Assembly (NCBI GenBank): GCA_024734495.1
Contig: JALMQS010000085.1
Coordinates: 23,131,077 to 23,195,076 of the forward strand
DNA length: 64,000 nt
Direction: 5' to 3'
Source: Forficula auricularia
Lineage: Eukaryota; Arthropoda; Insecta; Dermaptera; Forficulidae
Shown here piece by piece: positions 56,784 to 64,000 of this stretch. The notes beneath the pieces were generated by a model. That model did no database searches and was not told where the DNA came from. It saw only the letters and a program-made list of their open reading frames with translations. Numbering within the stretch: the first letter of the stretch is position 1; every line of letters starts with the position of its first letter. A program made the position numbers and the translations under genes.

Positions 56784-57481
56784 AAGTCAAACGATAAGAA
56801 GACTGAAGAACATAAGAAATGAGTCCATCCACCACAACAGAGGCAGCGCCATAGGTGACACTTTTAAGAACTTCGGGTACAATCTACCTCCTTATTTAGC
56901 ATTCATCTGTGTATATTAACGTGTATTTTACTGAATCAAAAAGTGTTTAATTATTTTACTTTAACTTATAAAGTGAATCAATTGATGATGAATTCAAGTA
57001 AAAGAGAAGTTTTCAAGTGCTCTGTGACGAACTGTAAAAACACTTGACTAAATTCCAACTATGACTTTTATTGTTTTCCTTCGGCTAACCCTAACTATCC
57101 ACACAAAATTCTTAGACGTGTGCATTGGTTGAAAGCTTTAAAAAAAGTCGGAGTAAGTATAAGGAAATAAATAAATTAATTCATACAAAGTTTTATATAA
57201 TTTAGAAATGATATTTAATATTCATAAATATTTACACGCATATTATTTAAATTAAAAATTACATGTTATATTGATCAGATTGGATTCCACAAAAACGGAG
57301 TAGTTTTCATTTTTCTGGAAATAAAAAAATCCGAAAATTCGGAAAGTCCAAGTTATAATCCGACCATCTTTGACAATTCAACAAAAATACTACGGAGATC
57401 AGAATCACCAGTTAACTGGTAATAAATTTTATTTATTAAAGTACATAAATTAGCGTGTAATTTTATTCTTTTTCCCCCCCT
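56784..57481 (+). other. 15-bp-duplicated insert in LINE: scrambled LINE pieces + THAP
   Basis: Flanked by CAATTATGGGGTACA at 56769-56783 and 57482-57496. The first ~50 bp are two pieces of the LINE's own C-terminus out of order (56784-56810 = 57706-57732; 56811-56832 = 57574-57595). From ~56833 to 57481 the sequence is foreign and contains the THAP pseudogene. Confidence 0.75.
56985..57422 (+). pseudogene. THAP zinc-finger gene fragment, two exons
   Basis: Exon 1 (ATG 56985/56988 to 57152) reads MNSSKREVFKCSVTNC, KNT, a TGA stop at 57045, then YDFYCFPSANPNYPHKIL and HWLKALKK. Donor GTAAGT, 126-bp intron 57153-57278 ending in TCAG, then exon 2 in the same phase reads KKSENSESPSYNPTIFD and stops at 57422. 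CX4C, the FP and W residues and the PSYNPTIF box (AVPTIF-like) are THAP DNA-binding domain landmarks; the second Cys-x2-His pair has decayed (VVFIF). The retained intron argues for a DNA-level copy rather than a retroposed mRNA. Source could be a host THAP gene or a P-element-like transposon. Confidence 0.65.
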
Positions 57482-58143
57482 CAATTATGGGGTACAGCCA
57501 GCGAATCGGATTTGAGCAAAATCCAAAGAGTCCAATCTAAAATTCTTAGGGGCATAACCAACGCCCCTTGGTACATAAGAAATGAGTCCATCCACAAAGA
57601 CCTTCTTGTTCCCTCGATCAGGAAAGAAATTCACCGCGCATTCATAAAGCATGTAAACAAATTGGAAAATCATACAAACCCATCAGTCATCAATCTTCTC
57701 GACAACAGTCAAACGATAAGAAGACTGAAGAAAAATCACATCCTGGACATAGAAGACCGCTACCAACAAAATAATTGGGAAAACAAATACTATTAGGAAG
57801 GTCTTCAATGAATGACTTGCCCTATCACGAGTTGTGTAAATGAATTGCGTGAATGAACCGTATGAACGAGAGTGTGTTTGTATTCTTTTATCAATTTTAC
57901 TTATAGATACATTTTGTAACTGATTGTAAAAAAATGAAAATAAATAAAAAAATAAATAAATATCTACATTTTTAAAATCGTTTTTTAGGCTTTTAAATTA
58001 TGAATTAGACAAAATCTGATGTAATTATCTTTTAGAATTTTAATTCTGCTCAGTTTTTGTATTCTAATTATGCTCTAAAATAATCACTAAAGACATCACT
58101 ATTACTATAAACGTCAAATAGAAACAACAAATGAAAATGCCTT

Positions 58144-59079
58144 TTTTTTTTTTTTTTTTTTTTGGCTTTTCGGCCATGGTAGCCATAAGCCATTTACGAT
58201 ACTATTTATTTTTAACCGACTTCAAAAAAGGAGGAGGTTCTCTATTCGATTGAATTTTTTTTTTTTTTTTTTTTTTTTTGTGCCTATGTTACCTCATATC
58301 TCCGCCAATTGTCAACCGATTTTGAAAATTTTTTTTGCATTGGGTCCAGTCTAGCTTCCGATTGGTCCCCTTTTTTTTCGATTTTTTTTCATAGGTATTA
58401 GACCTTTTTTATTAGGTTTGTTTAGACCTAACCTCTTTGTTTATGAACCGATTTCGATGCTTCTTTTTTTATCCGAAAGGGGGTGTCTTAGGGATGGTGT
58501 CATATTAATTTGGTCAAGTTCTGATGATATAATCACTATTAATAACATCACTAAAAAGAGAAAAATAAAATTTTTAAGAAAAAAATAAAAACCGACTTCA
58601 AAAAATTAAGTGCAACAAATATAAAAATACACTAAAAGGTATAAAATAATTATTATCTTATTTAGTTACAACTAAACGACGAAATATTAACACGAAATTA
58701 CTTTTTGAAGTTGGTGCCAAACATATACCTTTTATGAATCGCACTCGACGGATCTTACTTAGTACGTTTGGCGGGTACGCTCGCTTATAGGTATAGTTTG
58801 TTTGGCACCGACTTTAAAAAGTAATTTCGTGTTAATATTTCGTCGTTTAGTTGTAACTAAATAAGATAATAATTATTTTATACCTTTTAGTGTATTTTTA
58901 TATTTGTTGCACTTAATTTTTTGAAGTCGGTTTTTATTTTTTCTTAGAAATTTTTATTATTTTTAAATTTGTCTCTACCTCGGGGGTCAGATTTTAGCCG
59001 GATGCCTCGAGCCGGATTCGAACTCGGGTCCTCTTGGTTAGCTGGCTGACATGCTACCGCCTAGCCTACCCGACCCCCC
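58144..59079 (-). mobile_element. SINE F, copy 2, with nested family C
   Basis: Minus strand head GGTCGGGTAGGCTAGGCGG, B box GAGTTCGAATCC, poly-A (plus poly-T 58144-58163). Target duplication ATGAAAATGCCTT at 58131-58143 and 59080-59092. Element C (58214-58957) is inserted in its body; the empty site is SINE 53920. Confidence 0.88.
58214..58957 (+). mobile_element. Family C element nested in SINE F
   Basis: Full-length with common loop orientation. Flanks TTATTTTT on both sides against a single ATTTATTTTT in SINE copy 1, consistent with an ~8-bp duplication. Confidence 0.8.
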
Positions 59080-59092
59080 ATGAAAATGCCTT

Positions 59093-59330
59093 GTTTGTTT
59101 TAATAATTCCATGGCCTCAGTGATTTTTGTAAAAATACAATTATTTATAATGTTGATTATTACAGTTCTGAAATTTCAAAATTTAAAAACAAAAATATGT
59201 TCAGATTCAGAATTTTTTTCTCTACAAAAAACCTATAAGAACTTTAAAATAATTAGAGGAGCAAATAAATGCACATTCAAAAATTAACATTGTAATCGCT
59301 ATGCTGCGTCGGCCAAGTCACCACCCTGTA
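59093..59330 (-). repeat. Interspersed repeat E, copy 2
   Basis: Inverse of 54799-54960 plus 55707-55755, uninterrupted, ending GGCCAAGTCACCACCCTGTA. Confidence 0.7.
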
Positions 59331-59729
59331 TAACAAAAAAATTAAATAAAAACAGTTGAGTCAATAAAAATGAAATAATACCTTGAACTTAGGCAACTGT
59401 TTGTAAAGCTCTTGGTGCCTTTCACCTATCTAACAGGCTGAATCAGAAATTTCAAATCCATGGACATTTGAATTGTTTCGTTAATATACGTTACTCATTT
59501 GAAATATCACATATCTCTATGGTTTTATATTTAGACAATTTTTTTTTCAAATTAATGTTTACTAGAAAGTCTCTTAAAGACTTAATTTTTTTTTATTTTT
59601 CATAGAGAATTTTGTAAACCATGGAATAATTAATTAAGTAAGAAAAAAATAAAAATCACAAACGATTAGGTTCTTCAAACAATTAGGAAAATAAATAAAG
59701 ATTTCTGTGAAAAATATAAGTGAAATTTT
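59331..59729. other. Gene-free AT-rich sequence
   Basis: Nothing recognised. Confidence 0.4.
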
Positions 59730-60341
59730 CAGATTATATCGTAGGACACACTTTAAAACATGAGAGATTTTGTAGGGAATGTTTTAGAGGACGAAATGGT
59801 TAGTTAAAAGATAGTTAAATCCATAGATTGGTGTATATCCCTCAGAAAATGAAAAGAATGGGATGTAGGGCTTTTAGAAAAGGGAAAGAATTGGTATGAG
59901 AATTTAGTACAGTTGCATCAAACCAGTCTTAGGAATGTTTTAGAGGACGAAATGGAAAAGGTAAAAGACAGTTAAATCCATAGATTGGTGTATATCCCTC
60001 AGAAAATGAAAAGAATGGGATGTAGGGCTTTTAGAAAAGGGAAAGAATTGGTATGAGAGTTTAGTACAGTTGCATCAAACCAGTCTTAGGAATGTTTTAG
60101 AGGACGAAATGGAAAAGGTAAAAGACAGTTAAATCCATAGATTGGTGTATATCCCTCAGAAAATGAAAAGAATGGGATGTAGGGCTTTTAGAAAAGGGAA
60201 AGAATTGGTATGAGAGTTTAGTACAGTTGCGTCAAACCAGTCTTAGGAATGTTTTAGAGGACGAAATGGAAAAGTTAAAAGATAGTTAAATCCACAGATT
60301 GGTGTATATCCCCCAGAAAATGAAAAGAATGGGATGTAGGG
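59730..60341 (+). repeat. Tandem LINE 3' ends, ~157-bp period
   Basis: GTAGGACACACTTTAAAACATG resembles the GHTLRH coding end of the LINE at 39988. Four units follow (GTTTTAGAGGACG at 59781, ~59937, 60094, 60251), each ending GCATCAAACCAGTCTTAGGA, the same 3' end as that LINE. The fourth unit is split by the LTR element and completed at 62045-62125. Confidence 0.85.
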
Positions 60342-60473
60342 TATTACGGTCATTTTAATTAAGAACTCGTAATCTCATTAAAAAACATTTATTTAACAAC
60401 AATATCAACATATAAATATAAATATAAACAATAGAACGATTAACAATACATCAAGTAAGCTTTGTACGCATCA
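60342..60473 (-). repeat. LTR (3' LTR on minus strand)
   Basis: Minus strand begins TGATGCGTACAAAGCTTACT and ends GACCGTAATA. No difference from 61913-62044 was seen by eye, implying a young insertion. Confidence 0.9.
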
Positions 60474-60488
60474 ATTCTCCCCTCCTTA
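60474..60488 (-). promoter_or_regulatory. Polypurine tract
   Basis: TAAGGAGGGGAGAAT on the minus strand, directly before the 3' LTR; primes plus-strand DNA synthesis in LTR elements. Confidence 0.85.
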
Positions 60489-60514
60489 GAACGCGGACGC
60501 AGCTTCCCACAGGA

Positions 60515-60958
60515 TCATTCTTCTTTCTTCCTAGGTTTAAAATAACTCGAATGATATTTAACTAACCTTCCCCTTTCTTGACCATTTTCAATAATTTTTG
60601 CTCCATCCATCGATTCTTCTAAATATAATTTTATTTGATGAAGTAACTCTTCCTTATTTTGATTTAATTTCATCTGACCAGCATCCAGTTTCTCCTCTTC
60701 CATTATATTCAACTCATCCTCCTTGACTTCCTTCAACCAGTACGGAATTAAATCATCTTCATTAGTTAATGCCCTTCTACTTTCCTCTATTTGTAATTTC
60801 ATTGATGGCCTAATGATTTCCGAAAATTTATTCACACAACAAATAATATGACTAGCGATCTCACTTTCTATTCCTACTTTCTTAGGGAATCCTACTGCTT
60901 TTTGGACAAGGAACTCCCTTTTTCCTTGCCCCTCCACTCGTTTCCCTTCTTGAAGCAA
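60515..60958 (-). CDS. Second ORF of LTR element, -1 frame, unknown
   Basis: Open for 147 codons, overlapping the end of gag in the -1 frame, the usual gag-pol arrangement. The product is acidic (EEEKLDAGQMKLNQNKEELL) and ends YHSSYFKPRKKEE. No protease D-S/T-G, RT or integrase motif is visible. It could be the fused start and end of a pol with its middle deleted, or an accessory frame. The first codons (MLQEG) need not be a real start. Confidence 0.5.
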   Translation of the reverse strand: MLQEGKRVEGQGKREFLVQKAVGFPKKVGIESEIASHIICCVNKFSEIIRPSMKLQIEESRRALTNEDDLIPYWLKEVKEDELNIMEEEKLDAGQMKLNQNKEELLHQIKLYLEESMDGAKIIENGQERGRLVKYHSSYFKPRKKEE

Positions 60959-61890
60959 GTGTCTTCCCCATGTCCTTCCCGCCTACAGAATCCACAAAAA
61001 CGTCTATCCTGAATGCAACTTCTATCCTGAGTGGGACTTGTCTTCTCTTCTTTATCCATATCCTTTAAATCCCTTTCTATTTCTTCTTTATCCATATCCT
61101 TTAAATCCCTTTCTATTTCTTCTACCGTCTGCATAAACCCTTCAATATCAGTGAATTTCATTCCCCTAATGGACGATCTAACACGTGGAGTAATCATCTC
61201 CACTAAAACTTGAAGGATTGAACCAGCATCTTCGTCCGGAAAAACTCTCTTATATAAAGCCATCTTATTCTCAATAAATAACCTTATAGGTTCGTCCCCT
61301 CTCTGTTTCTCCTCATAAAACATAACCTTTAACTTTGAGACTACGATTAAACTATCGTATTCTCGGAGAAATTTCATTTTAAAATCTTTCCAATCCAACG
61401 CTGGAAATTGATTGACCACCCGCCACCATGTCTTGGCCTTATCTAACAACTGATCCGAAACCACCATGAGCCAAACATCTTCCGGTACTTTATATTTTAA
61501 TAGAGTATTCTCGACCTTTTTTAAAAATAACTTCGGATCTTCCTCTGGGAGAGCTCTAAACACCGGAAGGAATTTTCCCACGTCTGCTAATTGAATATTC
61601 CTATTAATCTCGAAATCACTTCCCTTTTCCGAATTTTCCTTCCTTTTTATTATTTCTTCCAACTCTATCCTCTTGTTTCTTTCCTCTTCCAAATCATCCT
61701 TTAATTTTTTTATTATTTCTTCAAAATTATTTTTTAATTTATTCACCTCCTCTCCCAAATCCATTACTCTATGCTCACCTTTTTTTATATCATCCTTGAT
61801 CTTCGATATCTCCTCCCTCGTTATTTCCATATTCGAAAAATCATTTTTCTTATTCCTCTTCGCCAGTGGTCCACTAGGTCTTTTTATCAT
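60892..61890 (-). CDS. gag: Gag-like protein with CCHC zinc knuckle
   Basis: ATG at 61890, twenty nt past the primer site; 332 codons. An N-terminal Lys/Glu coiled-coil-like region (residues ~25-90), then a capsid-like segment (VGKFLPVFRALPEEDPKLFL; WWRVVNQFP; FLREYDS; FYEEKQRGDEPI) typical of Ty3/gypsy Gag, a duplicated EEIERDLKDMDK repeat near residue 265-290, and the zinc knuckle CGFCRREGHGEDTC (CX2CX4HX4C). An in-frame GTG two codons upstream (61896) is less likely as a start. It would form the particle shell and bind RNA. Intact throughout. Confidence 0.88.
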   Translation of the reverse strand: MIKRPSGPLAKRNKKNDFSNMEITREEISKIKDDIKKGEHRVMDLGEEVNKLKNNFEEIIKKLKDDLEEERNKRIELEEIIKRKENSEKGSDFEINRNIQLADVGKFLPVFRALPEEDPKLFLKKVENTLLKYKVPEDVWLMVVSDQLLDKAKTWWRVVNQFPALDWKDFKMKFLREYDSLIVVSKLKVMFYEEKQRGDEPIRLFIENKMALYKRVFPDEDAGSILQVLVEMITPRVRSSIRGMKFTDIEGFMQTVEEIERDLKDMDKEEIERDLKDMDKEEKTSPTQDRSCIQDRRFCGFCRREGHGEDTCFKKGNEWRGKEKGSSLSKKQ

Positions 61891-61898
61891 TTTCACAT

Positions 61899-61911
61899 TG
61901 TTCGGGCGCCA
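61899..61911 (-). promoter_or_regulatory. Primer binding site (tRNA-Lys type)
   Basis: TGGCGCCCGAACA one nt after the 5' LTR, complementary to the 3' end of the lysine tRNA used as primer by many retroelements. Confidence 0.88.
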
Positions 61912-61912
61912 A

Positions 61913-62044
61913 TATTACGGTCATTTTAATTAAGAACTCGTAATCTCATTAAAAAACATTTATTTAACAACAATATCAACATATAAATATAAATATAAAC
62001 AATAGAACGATTAACAATACATCAAGTAAGCTTTGTACGCATCA
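61913..62044 (-). repeat. LTR (5' LTR on minus strand)
   Basis: 132 bp, copy of 60342-60473; must hold the element's promoter, though no clear TATA box was identified. Confidence 0.9.
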
Positions 62045-62369
62045 AGGGCTTTTAGAAAAGGGAAAGAATTGGTATAAGAGTTTAGTAAAGTTGCGTCAAA
62101 CCAGTCTTAGGAATGTATATTCGATGATAATGATAAATAAACTATAATTTTACCTACTAATATAATGAGATTGTAAAGTATACTATAGGTATAGAAATCA
62201 TTATTAATTAACGTATTCAAAGATTTATATATATTACAAATTAACAATTATTCATATATGTTTGTTTATATATTTATTTTCATTCCGGTTATACTTACCT
62301 AAAAGTGTAATTATTTATTCATTTTTTACAGTCCTTTTGTGTGATAAAATTCAATTGTTTTTTTCTATA
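62045..62369. other. LINE-tail remainder and AT-rich sequence
   Basis: 62045-62125 completes the tandem LINE unit with a GATGATAATGATAA tail. The rest has no gene. Confidence 0.6.
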
Positions 62370-63060
62370 GTACCTGGAGCCACCGAGCGATGCACGGTAA
62401 CCCCTGACCCCTCTCCCGAAACCACACACCTCGCCCCCACCGATGCACCCCTACCCAGCCCCACCCCACCCCAACCGCGCCTCCCACCTCCGGATCCCCC
62501 ACAACTGCACCTCTCACATCCACACCACCCCGCACCCATTTTTTGCATTTCAAGCTTTCTAATGGTCCACATATATATTATGTGTATATTTGTTTACTCG
62601 TACACCAATTTGCCCACATTCGTTCATATTGATAAACATTATAAAAAATAAATAGGAAAAAAATAATAAAAAAAATAATCGTATAAGGATCTGAAATAAA
62701 AACATAAAATTAAATAAGATTTGTTTCCAAGTTATATAAATAAAGCCACTTGAACCACTTTATTTGTAAACAAACCTGTTTTGTTATGATTTAGACACCT
62801 GTTAATTAAAAACAAACAAAAATTCCTAATTTTAATATAATATATTAATATTTGCTATAACCTATTAGTGGGTTTTAAAATTAAAAAACCAATTAAAAAT
62901 AAAACATAATTGAAAAAAATGTAAACAAACTTTTTTATTGAGATTTTCATCTGCCAATAATTACTTTAATTAAGAAAAGATCAATTTAGAATTTGTTTCA
63001 TCAAAATCGGTAAAGCCGTTTTCAAAATAGAACAATGATTCATATATATATATATAATTT
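62370..63060 (-). mobile_element. Helitron-like element H, near full-length
   Basis: 3' end GTAC at 62370, hairpin 62382-62398, C-rich (plus-strand) module 62397-62535, then AT-rich body to (TA)n at 63045-63055 and ACGGCTTTACCGATTTTGAT. The extreme 5' TTAAACGAGC is missing. The plus-strand proline-rich ORF 62262-62651 is an artefact of the module. Confidence 0.65.
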
Positions 63061-63184
63061 TTAAGGATTTAGGTGTCGGTTCTAGGTGAAACATTATAAA
63101 TAACTTATGAGGAGAATTTTCTAGGTTAAGTTTCACAAAAAGGAAATATATTAAAACAAATGTATGTTTTTTGAGTTTGATTAG

Positions 63185-63223
63185 CTCGATATATATTTCG
63201 GGTTACTAGCCCATCTTCAGGAG
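63185..63223 (-). ncRNA. Hammerhead ribozyme motif
   Basis: CUC-CUGAAGA-stem II GGG/CCC-GAAA-AUAUAUAU-C17-GAG. Same as 63959-63997. Confidence 0.7.
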
Positions 63224-63504
63224 TTCAAATAAAAACTGAATACAAATTTGTAAAAACGTTTAACAAGTAAAATTTTTTTGAGAGAGAAGAGTACATTCAG
63301 AAAGTTACATCAACAAACAGAAGTTAAAGTACGTTCAGAAATTAGTTTCAATCTTTTTCTTAAAAATTAATAAATTGTTATTATTTAAATTAGAAACAGA
63401 AACAAAAACATAAACAAAGAACAAAATACAAACACAAATTATGTAATCAAAGTTAAGAGCCGATTTTTTAATTTATTAATTTTAGCCAAATTAGAATCAA
63501 TGAT

Positions 63505-63729
63505 TTCGCTCTTCATTTACATTCGGAAAATCATATTGCCTCCACTTCTAATCCTACCCCAATTCATTTTGAAAGAAGTGGTCCCAGACTTCTTCTTCTA
63601 GAATCAACAGAGATTAAATTGGCCCTTCTGAATAAATCCAGTATTCTCAATAATCAATTGGACTTTGACAAGGATATAATCATTGATTCTAATTTGGCTA
63701 AAATTAATAAATTAAAAATCGGCTCTTAA
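63505..63729 (+). pseudogene. PLE GIY-YIG endonuclease C-terminal fragment
   Basis: Open frame FALHLHSENH...HFERSGPRLLLLESTEIKLA...DSNLAKINKLKIGS and stop TAA at 63727. It aligns to FAEHLNSNNH...ESLEIL of 32458-33015 and LDLLESAEIKKA of 12521-13197. The GIY-YIG catalytic start is missing; 5' truncation is at the palindrome junction. Confidence 0.75.
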
Positions 63730-63958
63730 CTTTGATTACATAATTTGTGTTTGTATTTTGTTCTTTGTTTATGTTTTTGTTTCTGTTTCTAATTTAAATA
63801 ATAACAATTTATTAATTTTTAAGAAAAAGATTGAAAGTAATTTCTGAACGTACTTTAACTTCTGTTTGTTGATGTAACTTTCTGAATGTACTCTTCTCTC
63901 TCAAAAAAATTTTACTTGTTAAACGTTTTTACAAATTTGTATTCAGTTTTTATTTGAA

Positions 63959-63997
63959 CTCCTGAAGATGGGCTAGTAACCCGAAATATATATCGAG
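63959..63997 (+). ncRNA. Hammerhead ribozyme motif 3' of PLE endonuclease
   Basis: CUC-CUGAAGA-GGG/CCC stem II-GAAA-AUAUAUAU palindrome-C17-GAG; predicted cleavage after C63994. About 230 nt after the endonuclease stop. Confidence 0.75.
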
Positions 63998-64000
63998 CTA

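Larger units (their letters stand above)
55880..57962 (+). pseudogene. jockey-like LINE ORF2, reverse transcriptase
   Basis: Begins truncated with EVTSYRPISLLP (55900), a frameshift near 55955, then a 279-codon frame (55983-56822) with the RT blocks in order: QFGFRQQHSTSEQ, GLFLDIKQAFDKVW (first catalytic Asp), SGVPQGSILGPLLY, ATYADDTAILV (catalytic YADD), LKSTYITFTNK and VKYLGLHLDSRLNW. The insert 56784-57481 follows, then the C-terminus (57487-57796: SKIQRVQSKILRGITNAPWY to stop) and a 3' UTR ending in an AAATAAATAAAT tail near 57962. The endonuclease domain and ORF1 are absent. RT core residues are intact, so decay is recent, but the truncation, frameshift and insert disable it. Confidence 0.85.
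60342..62044 (-). mobile_element. Gag-only LTR retrotransposon, 1.7 kb, complete ends
   Basis: Two identical-looking 132-bp terminal repeats, a 4-bp target duplication AGGG (60338-60341, 62045-62048), a primer binding site and polypurine tract in the right places, a gag frame and a short second frame, but no protease, reverse transcriptase, RNase H or integrase. The interrupted tandem unit fixes the insertion exactly. A 4-bp duplication and tRNA-Lys-type primer fit the Ty3/gypsy group. It would need enzymes from a relative to move. Confidence 0.9.
63170..64000. mobile_element. Penelope-like element with inverted terminal repeats
   Basis: Left arm 63170-63504 is the inverse of 63680-64000 (and beyond the window edge), enclosing the endonuclease remnant. 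Hammerheads lie in both arms. The left arm includes the inverse of the last ~17 endonuclease codons, so the arm is a truncated element copy joined head-on, as known for PLEs. Confidence 0.8.

Overview
The window looks like non-coding euchromatin from an arthropod nuclear genome, most likely an insect or a related lineage; I cannot name the species. It is strongly A+T-rich and has no bacterial gene layout. It contains a jockey-like LINE, a mariner transposase remnant, Penelope-like elements (PLEs), several tRNA-derived SINE families, Helitron-like and Helentron/HINE-like elements, TA-flanked DNA transposons, a small LTR retrotransposon and many tandem arrays. Most open frames are accidental or decayed transposon genes. 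The one piece that looks like a host gene is a 195-bp acidic coding exon on the minus strand (52820-53014) with good splice sites.

Layout. 1-9 kb: a retroposed ORF tail, a higher-order minisatellite, a TA-flanked foldback element (3477-4400), the first 'ACCGACTTC' palindromic element (4492-5226), Helitron-like pieces and a 4 x 167-bp array of tRNA-like units. 9-16 kb: a hammerhead-bearing PLE repeat, a 1.7-kb foldback element with ~757-bp arms, a PLE endonuclease pseudogene and the first HINE-like element. 16042-21911 and 26069-32385 are two copies of one ~6-kb direct segmental duplication; differences between them reveal a filled/empty Helitron-like site, a TA-duplicating transposon insertion, a minisatellite expansion and the collapse of a PLE palindrome. 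Between the copies lies a 12-copy ~205-bp satellite. 32-45 kb: a second PLE pseudogene, a Helitron-like element with canonical TC...CTAG ends, a PLE palindrome with a 16-bp target duplication, and a pogo-like transposon interrupted by a LINE. 45-48.4 kb: a foldback element holding a HINE-like element with a higher-order 119-bp array. 49-55 kb: mariner remnant, host exon, SINEs. 55-59 kb: jockey RT pseudogene carrying a 15-bp-duplicated insert with a THAP zinc-finger pseudogene, then nested SINE/palindrome insertions. 59.7-62.1 kb: tandem LINE 3' ends into which a gag-only LTR element has inserted. 62-64 kb: Helitron-like element and a third PLE.

The strongest unifying signal is a dispersed set of about a dozen hammerhead-ribozyme motifs (CUGANGA / stem II / GAAA / palindromic stem III / NUH), on both strands, usually as inverted pairs. 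They lie 3' of each of the three GIY-YIG endonuclease remnants. Stem I differs in sequence between families yet stays paired, which is compensatory support for real ribozymes. Hammerheads in PLEs are known; the density, family diversity and solo inverted-dimer form here deserve a second look. A second unusual signal is a palindromic element whose central loop is inverted in one of six copies.
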